DNA of 64,000 nt from an uncultured Clostridia bacterium (GTDB lineage Bacteria; Bacillota; Clostridia; TANB77; CAG-508): positions 27,976-91,975 of the forward strand of contig CANPFR010000007.1 in NCBI GenBank assembly GCA_947573445.1, given 5' to 3'. Under the pieces are notes generated by a model. The model saw only the letters and a list, made by a program, of their open reading frames with translations. It was not told the DNA's origin and ran no database searches. This document shows, piece by piece, positions 61,301-64,000 of the stretch. The position numbers were made by a program, and so were the translations under genes. Positions within the stretch are counted from its first letter, which is position 1, and every line of letters starts with the position of its first letter.

Positions 61301-63510
61301 CCATTTTCATTGGTTGCATATAGCTCCAATTGGCTGGTTGTTGTTGCAATTCTTGGGTCTGGTGATAAGTCTACATCGATTGTGATGGTATAGGTTTGCG
61401 GCACCGTATTTCTGGTTGCAACTTTAAGAAAACGTTCCCCATTTTGTTCGATTACTTCATAACTTTCTAGATTAACACTTTTGTTATTAATGGTTACTGC
61501 ATTTATTTTTGCATCAATGATTTCATTTGGTAATTTTACTAAAAATGTACCATTTAACCATTCAATTTGATTATTAGCACTTGAAGTCTCCGTTTGTATG
61601 GTGATTTTTTCATTATGCTCTGTTCCTTGTGTTGAGATTGTGTTTTTACTGATACTTATGCTTGCTACAGACATTGGTACCTCATAATTTGCTTGATGCG
61701 TTGTTGTTGTCATATATTCTCCTGCTAAGTAACCAACTAGGGTTGATTTGATGTATTGTAAGGTTTCGAATTGTTCCAATGTGTAGTTTGTTGTTAATTT
61801 CTCATCATCGATTTCTTTTAGGTTATATACATATAGGGCTGTTTCAGTCTTCTTAATCTGACTGGTTTCAACTCTTATGTGTTTTACTGGAATCTTGTAT
61901 TTATAAGGGTTTGATGCTGTATAATTGTTCCAGTTGTCTTGTGTGAATGTTTGTAATAAATTTCCAGTATCTTCGTCATATACTTTAATCCAGCCTTCTG
62001 TTCCAAGCAATGTATCTACGCCCGTAAAGTATATTCCTACATTGGAAAGCAAGGCATCCATACTTTCTGATGTGTTATCAGATTTTATGAATTCGTCTGT
62101 TACTTGTGGTTGCTCATTTTTCGTCTCTTTCATGACCATTCCATCTAGTTTTGCATTTGTTCCAACAAATCCTTTCCACATAACGGTATAGGTATCGCCT
62201 GTTTCTTTTTCACTTTCTCCATTATATATTCTCAATGGTTTTTGTTTGGATACGACATACCTACTATATGGCTGATATACATATTTTCCGACCTTTATCT
62301 CAAAACTGGTTTGATAAATATGTTCTACTGGTGGAGCTGGTTTTTGATAGGTTACGACAATCGTTGCCTGTGGCACATTGGATTGATATGGATTTTTAAA
62401 TTCTTTCCCTGGATTGTTATAACCTTCATAATAGGTTTTCACTGGCACTTTTATTTGTATTGATTCTGTTCCCAAAGTTTGATATGCTTCTAATGGGTAA
62501 ACTACCCTGATTCCATAACTGTTGCTTTTTCCTAAGCTACTGGTTACTGCTCCATCTTCTCCAACAGTTGCGTTTCTATCCAAACGAAATGTTCTTGTTG
62601 CTTCATCATACTGAAAATTAGCATTATTTCCTGTATATACTACTTCCATAGGAGCATATCCATTTAATTCTGGAATTTCTCCTTCTACATGATTATTTTT
62701 CAAAATTAATACTTGATTGGTTTCTTCTGTGTTGACTGTAAAGTCTAAACTGATTGTTCCCATCTCTTCATTAATTGCATTTTCTATGTTTCTTGTTTGA
62801 CTGGTGGAATAAATATTGGCTTTTGTGGTTCCATACCAATCGATGTTAAAATTGACTACTTTTGTAATCTGTGTTTCTTGTCCATCTTCATCAACATATG
62901 TTCCTGTAAAAGTTACATCATTTATTTGGCTGTAATTATTGATGTTGTTTCCAATGGCAGATGCTTTGCTTGAAGAATAGGAATAATCCCCACTTCTTAC
63001 AATTCCTGTTAATAATTTTTGGGTTCCATTGTTTAGCTGATTAAATTTGATCTCTTTTATATTATTTCCGATGTAGTTATTTTGCAATTCTTGGTCTTTG
63101 GGTAAAGAAGTCTGCAGATAAAAGTTCTTACCATTTACGGTAATCTTGCCATCTTTCAAATATCCTGCTGTTTGCACATTGATTTCCATGTATAATGTGT
63201 CTTCTTTTCCGATTTCTCGGCTGGTTCCTCTTATGCTTTCTGCATAACCATCATTGTCAATATCACGCAAAAAGAAAGCGTCGAATTGAACATTTTCTGT
63301 TCCTTCCACTGCTTCTTCACCTTTTTGCACTTCAGCATATGTCATGGCTTTGCTCAATTCTGGATCCATCGAATTTTGTCCATTTTTCGTATTCTGAAAC
63401 ATGGTTAACATTCCTATACAAAAAATAGCCAACATCGCAACAAAAATAGCGATTGTTTTTTCCTTGTTCTTGGCAATTATCTCTTTCAATTTCCCTACTC
63501 TACCTTGCAT
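49375..63510 (-). CDS. Giant multidomain adhesin (4711 aa) with double beta-propeller, SpaA, Cna-B and MucBP repeats
   Basis: One uninterrupted frame encodes, in order: a signal/anchor helix (about residues 20-40); a large Ig-like N-region (to about 1050); four SpaA/prealbumin-like domains (about 1050-1460); 14 propeller-type repeats of about 62 residues (about 1460-2350); a SpaA-like domain split by two related about 110-residue beta modules (GQYVVVVNAEVSSES, GKYNLVVNAQVSSQ); two MucBP-like units; a DUF11-like unit; six Cna-B repeats (KVWNDN-x-RP type); ten more MucBP repeats (about 3800-4500, each ending YYYxK); a DUF11-like unit; and a C-terminal membrane helix with basic tail. There is no LPXTG. 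MucBP and Cna-B domains point to mucus or host-glycan adhesion on a rigid stalk. Despite its 4711 codons I found no in-frame CGG. Confidence 0.9.
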   Translation of the reverse strand: MQGRVGKLKEIIAKNKEKTIAIFVAMLAIFCIGMLTMFQNTKNGQNSMDPELSKAMTYAEVQKGEEAVEGTENVQFDAFFLRDIDNDGYAESIRGTSREIGKEDTLYMEINVQTAGYLKDGKITVNGKNFYLQTSLPKDQELQNNYIGNNIKEIKFNQLNNGTQKLLTGIVRSGDYSYSSSKASAIGNNINNYSQINDVTFTGTYVDEDGQETQITKVVNFNIDWYGTTKANIYSTSQTRNIENAINEEMGTISLDFTVNTEETNQVLILKNNHVEGEIPELNGYAPMEVVYTGNNANFQYDEATRTFRLDRNATVGEDGAVTSSLGKSNSYGIRVVYPLEAYQTLGTESIQIKVPVKTYYEGYNNPGKEFKNPYQSNVPQATIVVTYQKPAPPVEHIYQTSFEIKVGKYVYQPYSRYVVSKQKPLRIYNGESEKETGDTYTVMWKGFVGTNAKLDGMVMKETKNEQPQVTDEFIKSDNTSESMDALLSNVGIYFTGVDTLLGTEGWIKVYDEDTGNLLQTFTQDNWNNYTASNPYKYKIPVKHIRVETSQIKKTETALYVYNLKEIDDEKLTTNYTLEQFETLQYIKSTLVGYLAGEYMTTTTHQANYEVPMSVASISISKNTISTQGTEHNEKITIQTETSSANNQIEWLNGTFLVKLPNEIIDAKINAVTINNKSVNLESYEVIEQNGERFLKVATRNTVPQTYTITIDVDLSPDPRIATTTSQLELYATNENGSYYYYKAQDKYDVNNNLNTTEQVNFRTTNLSLVSPNSLLTNQTATDFDDKQSVVIAPQVADLKPTYAVVDQEKEEQTAQIAVQIKNNYASTITEIKLLGKIPFEGNTYVISGNSLGSTFTTKMVNTGIVLPDELREIAKVYYSESETPDRDLSKEENGWKLAEKVENWDTIKTFLVDLGDYVMPTGKEFLFNYSVKIPNGLEFNKVAYSHHGVYFSLNTENGKYRTQTEPNKLGFRIAEKYDLTLEKYQTGKEKLVSGATYGIKEIITTNDGTEEEGESKTGVTNAEGKLTITNLYAEKVYEIKEIKTPDDYELNADVIRFVGHVDEQGVLTIEKLQGNTREEITVSKKEDENYKSSAKVEDEAKVSLKITKKEQGTENKLQYVKYKITGANLPEKGKTITTNVNGETTLKGLSVNQEYTLQEVKAEGYYLASPIKFKIVNNEGNYVVQEITENTTIVAQETTEVDSIPTIHITLEDEKIPTYDLEITKIKKVTQSTASEDKLIAKAETAFAGTEVTYLEGAKFKLYKGTEEIGEYVTDATGKLTIVGLYQYETEKDIDQTYTVKEVFAPEGYAKVKDITFKVQSTDGSLKFEAQDETQRNYEVEGNTIKLTIEDSPSFRLIKKDKETQEPIANVKFAIYNVENGEKPATNSKGEILGTKETINGKDYYTVTTNENGELTADLTEGLYKAVEIQAPEQYNIEGSTKYFGVGASREGKTVQSAQWAKSIGGSREDQVTSVVETSDGGLVVGGYFNSSTIDLGNGVTLNNKGSSDGMLIKYNAEGECEWAKGIGGYSNDVISSVIETKDGGLVIVGYFSSSTIDLGNGIILSNNGNWDGMLIKYSETGECEWAKRIGGSGEDRATSVVETSDEGLVVAGYFGSSTINLENGVTLTNKGNYDGMLIKYSAEGKCEWARGIGGNSEEQINCVIETSDGGYAVGGYFKSSEIDLGNGVTLNNKGSSDGMLIKYNAEGECEWAKGIGGSDSDQIKSVIETKEGEIIVGGRFWSNRIDLENGVILNHKGSSGISNIMLIKCNVEGECEWAKGIEESDVNEVIETRDGGLIVGGFFKSSGIDLGNGITLNNKSSSTDYRDGMLIRYNAKGECEWAKGIGGYGEDFINTVIETRDGKIIAGGYFGSSTINLGSEVTLKSNGNTDGMLIKYEEKEVPEVVTKQAKGIGGSDYEQITSVIETRDGGLVIGGCFSSKEIDLGNGIILSNNGNRDGMLIKYNAEGECEWAKGIGGNNSDEITSVVETGDEGLVVAGYFKSSEIDLGNAVTLNNKGSSDGMLIKYNAEGECEWAKGIGGNNSDEITSVVETGDGGLVVGGYFYSSAIDLGNGVTLTGKVTCAGMIIKYGASGKCEWAKTVGGGNPAQITSVIETRDGGVVAVGYFYSSTIDLGNGVTLTSRSDDGMIIKYSEEGKCEWAKGVGGSDYERITSVIETRDGGLVVVGYFSSSTIDLGNGIILINNGNRDGMLIKYSETGECEWAEVVGGRGNTYINTAIETADEGLLVAGDFNAKMLVIGDFVLNKNDEVSSETSTVDAMLIKYSKEGKVEWAKGIGAVGVSTSESINYLVENSNGELIVGGYFGGTIELENGVTLSNQGQRDGMILKLKAEMGVPEVQEVTIENTRKEFKITTDVKEIDNTKGGTISGEDKPSYEKVKYGDNSTKEIIMTPDENYEITEITVNGELYQFTANEDGTYTMPQFENMTEDKHITVSYVLKDNKITLNKIDQKTKKPLEGATFKLDQLEERTNPENVIGELTDNGQEYAIANKENEITDVLGELTNNGIYYFVKQEDGTYVPTNSKTYQVANVEGATAGIQNVTANSYIPVDLTNKEGQYVVVVNAEVSSESADKGYATITERTTAPSYSSTTGQIMQIYGTVAKKDYTSTVLQGGKTYYLHLGYRKDGSVDTGKDQIVFNSIKVYGATSEKYNFIENEGKYESTNQTKDNTVANSYIPIDLTGYTGKYNLVVNAQVSSQASNDYGYATITQNTTRPAYNSTTGRFIYISGTQEAKDYTTVLQGGQKYYLHLGYYKNASTSTGDDKFTVNSIQLTLNDSELYHTQVTTNSEGQAITQIPFGKYQITEITAPDGYELNETPIEIEFRADQNHEFTIENSEKAKVLVHHYKAVQNEDGTYTYTTEKLAQDEQLEGKINDKYTTSPKLDIPKYELIKDTEENYILPENATGTYVSGTTEVIYYYIEKDIPLTVHHYIEGTTLPVPLKDGTNAQDETGKGKEGENYTTNAMNDEKLMMNYELVEIPINAEGVYEGDEIIVTYYYKLKTPVFENSEITKTSATEKITDPVQEVFYTINYRTKIEQYLGKAKMTIVDYLPYGIDETKSELAGGKYDSKTKTITWQEEMEVFDETTSQIDITKQIKVVYQDLDVTEETIQNTVTGTIQLETPKAEDTVKATVEIPAEYVTEITVNKVWNDNEIQAQRRPESIVVQVKNGNTLVAEKEITAENAIEGKENQWTASFENLPKYNETGEKISYRVDETVLPGEEHKNDLKFYTKEQTGVVDNQATIRNTFIKPEDKTQVTVTKTWDDNNNENSKRPENIILQVKNGEQIVQTYKLDTNTETEHTFVDLEKYNEDGEEIIYTVDEQSVEKDDLKFYEKTINGHEITNTFRVPDEKIDLIVEKVWNDNKIQAQRRPENIVLRVKDGAEIVQNYVLNTEKEISHTFTNLRKYDAKGNEIKYTVEEAEEKEGDLKFYTTQIGTMINEEVEGEITGNKKITVTNTFTKPEETTDITITKIWIDNDNEAEKRPESVILQVKNGDTVAEEQTVTSENAVRNEVNHWQYTFIGLEKYDEDGQEIKYTADEKETNSGDLQFYEKAVDGTTVTNTFTQKTDKVSVTATKIWEDTELQKAKRPQSIILQLKHNGTVVASKEAKMNTEEDEFTITFEDLPKYDKYNNIINYTIDEVEKNTGDLRFYVKTITGMTITNTFTRPTDTISIEVKKEWVDQTDIYDKRPDTIALQLKNGEKLVEERIITKEDNWSWKFEKLPMYDENGEIINYTVDEKEVREGDLFYYTKQIGKVSIKPRQSITGTSVEMQATITNTLSKIPSFVEVKYVDIRTKEEIDDTVEKEGIVGESFDVTEDKKEIPGYTLVQEPSEKTGVFTEEKQVKTYYYAKNTEVIVKYLEKGTGKILTEEPQYEIKGWEGQSYTTQRKEIAGYTFIESTGKTSGVMERETIEVIYYYAPNTKIIVKYLEKDDTPEDDTDNEVLSPEETIDGYVGKEYQTQKRELTGYTFVESTNNTSGTMEKEVIEVIYYYLKNTQVVVRYLEKDDTPENNQDNQVLADEIIINGCVGQSYRTEAKTIKDYVFVESTNNTSGNMTKEVIEVIYYYAKVAKATVQHIDRETGKILKQETKVGEVGDLFETQSEDFPGYILVIEPENPDVIMTEEEQIIKYYYAKISGGVIEKHINEITKELLDSKQYKGNEGDPYKIESKEFEGYDLVTEDKNGNSRLPENAEGTMKEELIEVKYYYIKKASVRVEHIDQETGEKLTEDEIQNGHENDNYTTEKKDFKGYTLVEKPKNATGKMTITQNEDGTYKTETVVTYYYVKQAGGVVEKHIDMDTNKVLAQETHKGNIGEEYNILARKFDGYELVTKDENGNNKLPQNSKGEMKAEKIEVVYYYRRLAKVTVEYIDKHTGRLLDKDEIQGKIGETYETQEKQFDGYELVEVPSNGKGEMKEKEIVVKYYYQRKAEVEIRYLEKDTNYPLAENENIKGYLGDRYKTEQKEIAYYKFVESTANTSGNMTENKIIVTYYYQKQIFNLSVDKWISKVNMDGISAGARDFATKDQLYKLDVHSSKAGTADIKLKYTIRVTNNGEIEGTAERITELIPIGYRFHQEDNEIHWEEVDGTLTTDVLKGENIQPGQYKEIPIVLRWNTGEENFGQKNNTVIISNLSNPAKYQDTNKEDNTSKSEMLLTVATGLDRNGRIIAKGIVEIVIVISVGLWISYKKKDR
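49960..52110 (-). repeat. Ten tandem MucBP-type repeats
   Basis: Ten units of about 65-75 codons, each with a pattern V-x-V-x-YLEKDT, a Gly-Tyr centre (GYTLVE/GYELVE) and a final VIYYYAK/VKYYYQRK. Two further diverged units lie upstream at about 54420-54960. Confidence 0.85.
52100..54060 (-). repeat. Six tandem Cna-B-type repeats
   Basis: Each unit of about 100 codons begins V-x-K-x-W-x-D, contains RPESIVLQVKNG-like and KYDENGEIIYTVDE-like strings, and ends in TVTNTF. In pilins and collagen adhesins such units form rod-like stalks, often with isopeptide bonds. Confidence 0.85.
56440..59135 (-). repeat. 14 beta-propeller blades arranged as 7 + 7
   Basis: Fourteen units start with WAKGIGG-like and contain SVIETRDGGLVVGGYF, then IDLGNG, and end with DGMLIKY. 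Blade 7 ends with a linker EEKEVPEVVTKQ, and blade 14 with a matching GVPEVQEV, which divides the array into two sets of seven, the usual number for a closed propeller. Confidence 0.85.
57342..57636 (-). repeat. 106-base perfect direct repeat within the propeller
   Basis: 57342-57447 and 57531-57636 are identical by eye, 189 bases (63 codons) apart, within blades 8-10. This indicates recent unit duplication or gene conversion. Confidence 0.8.
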
Positions 63511-63718
63511 TTCACCTAAGTCTCCTTTTTCTTTTATTTCGGATGATACTTTTTTCCTATTTTCCTATCTCTATTTTAGCACGTTTCTTTCTATATTGAA
63601 ATAGGTTAAGGACTGGCAAATACTGGCAATACTGAATTTCACCTTACGGAATCGCATTTTTCGATATCATTTTACATTTTTATATTTTTTCGTTTACATT
63701 TTGTTTACAAAACATAGA

Positions 63719-63778
63719 TTTTGTGCTTTTTGGCTTAGGGAGTGTTGGTTTATTAATAGTCCCCCAAAAAGCACAAAA
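63719..63778. repeat. 15-bp perfect inverted repeat
   Basis: TTTTGTGCTTTTTGG (63719-63733) pairs with CCAAAAAGCACAAAA (63764-63778) around a 30-base loop. The rest of the gap 63511-63907 shows only a weak promoter-like TTTCAA-N17-TAAAAT on the minus strand (about 63565-63597) for the adhesin gene, and no gene. Confidence 0.6.
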
Positions 63779-63907
63779 ATTAAGAGTCTTGTAGTGAAAC
63801 AATCAAAAAGCGAAAAAAATATTGAGGTAAATTACCTTTTCAGGAATTACACCCCAACTATTGACAAAGAGCCATTATTTTGATTGGTTCGTCACTTTTT
63901 AAGATTT

Positions 63908-63942
63908 TATAAAAAAATACCAAACCTCCAAAGGCTTGGTAT
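63908..63942 (-). terminator. Terminator after tRNA-Thr
   Basis: On the minus strand, ATACCAAGCC-TTTGGA-GGTTTGGTAT followed by T residues. Confidence 0.85.
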
Positions 63943-63945
63943 TAC

Positions 63946-64000
63946 TGGAGCCACTTGTCCGACTTGAACGGACGACCTACTGATTACAAGTCAGTTGCTC
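63946..64000 (-). tRNA. tRNA-Thr (anticodon UGU), 5' part outside window
   Basis: The minus strand shows the anticodon arm CTGACTTGTAATCAG with TGT, the variable loop TAGGTC, a T arm GTCCG-TTCAAGT-CGGAC, and the acceptor AAGTGGC-T-CCA with an encoded CCA. The D arm and 5' acceptor are beyond the window edge. Confidence 0.93.

Overview
The window is AT-rich, Gram-positive-type DNA. Its surface proteins have sortase or membrane anchors. It also carries MecA, a BceRS/BceAB-like antimicrobial-peptide module, a clostridial-style membrane MurF, a tRNA-Thr with a U discriminator and a type III toxin-antitoxin locus. I infer an uncultivated, probably host-associated member of the Clostridia; no species can be named from the sequence.

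Layout. 1-11460 (minus): two very large secreted surface proteins in one operon. 11774-12323 (plus): two small unknown genes. 12312-17200 (minus): the cell-shape and division operon radC-mreC-mreD-mrdA-minC, without mreB or minD. 17537-18127: mecA. 18338-22177 (minus): prfA and a SbcC/SbcD-like pair. 22329-22688: a small unknown gene. 22748-25740 (minus): an orphan VirD4-type coupling ATPase and two unknown genes. 25837-27856 (minus): DnaJ-like chaperone, YqeK-like HD hydrolase, Nudix hydrolase. 28059-34884 (minus): BceAB-like transporter, GntR-controlled ABC exporter and BceRS-like two-component system. 34956-38604 (minus): ddl, murF and an alpha/beta hydrolase. 38807-43411 (minus): a sortase-anchored cohesin protein beside a dockerin-ended LRR protein. 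43755-45650: a helix-turn-helix/S24 regulator, a starch-binding-module protein and a FabG-type reductase. 46130-48312: a small unknown gene, asnS and a micro-ORF. 48557-49245: type III toxin-antitoxin system. 49375-63510: one 4711-residue adhesin. 63946-64000: partial tRNA-Thr.

Main result. Nine genes look frameshifted, and all nine breaks have the same structure. A single extra C sits exactly on a codon boundary, directly before a glycine codon GGA or GGT, so the upstream frame meets an in-frame CGG. Skipping the C, or reading CGGN as one glycine, restores a normal full-length protein every time: surface protein, SbcD, VirD4, DnaJ, YqeK, BceB, S24 regulator, FabG and the type III toxin. In the other long genes I found no in-frame CGG by eye, although CGG is common in the two other frames. 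This suggests that CGG is not an ordinary arginine codon here but the site of widespread programmed +1 frameshifting or four-base (CGGN = Gly) decoding. Two short orphan ORFs (22329-22688 and 46130-46480) contain in-frame CGG without a shift and are the main counter-evidence. A systematic sequencing artefact has to be excluded, but it would not explain the codon phase.
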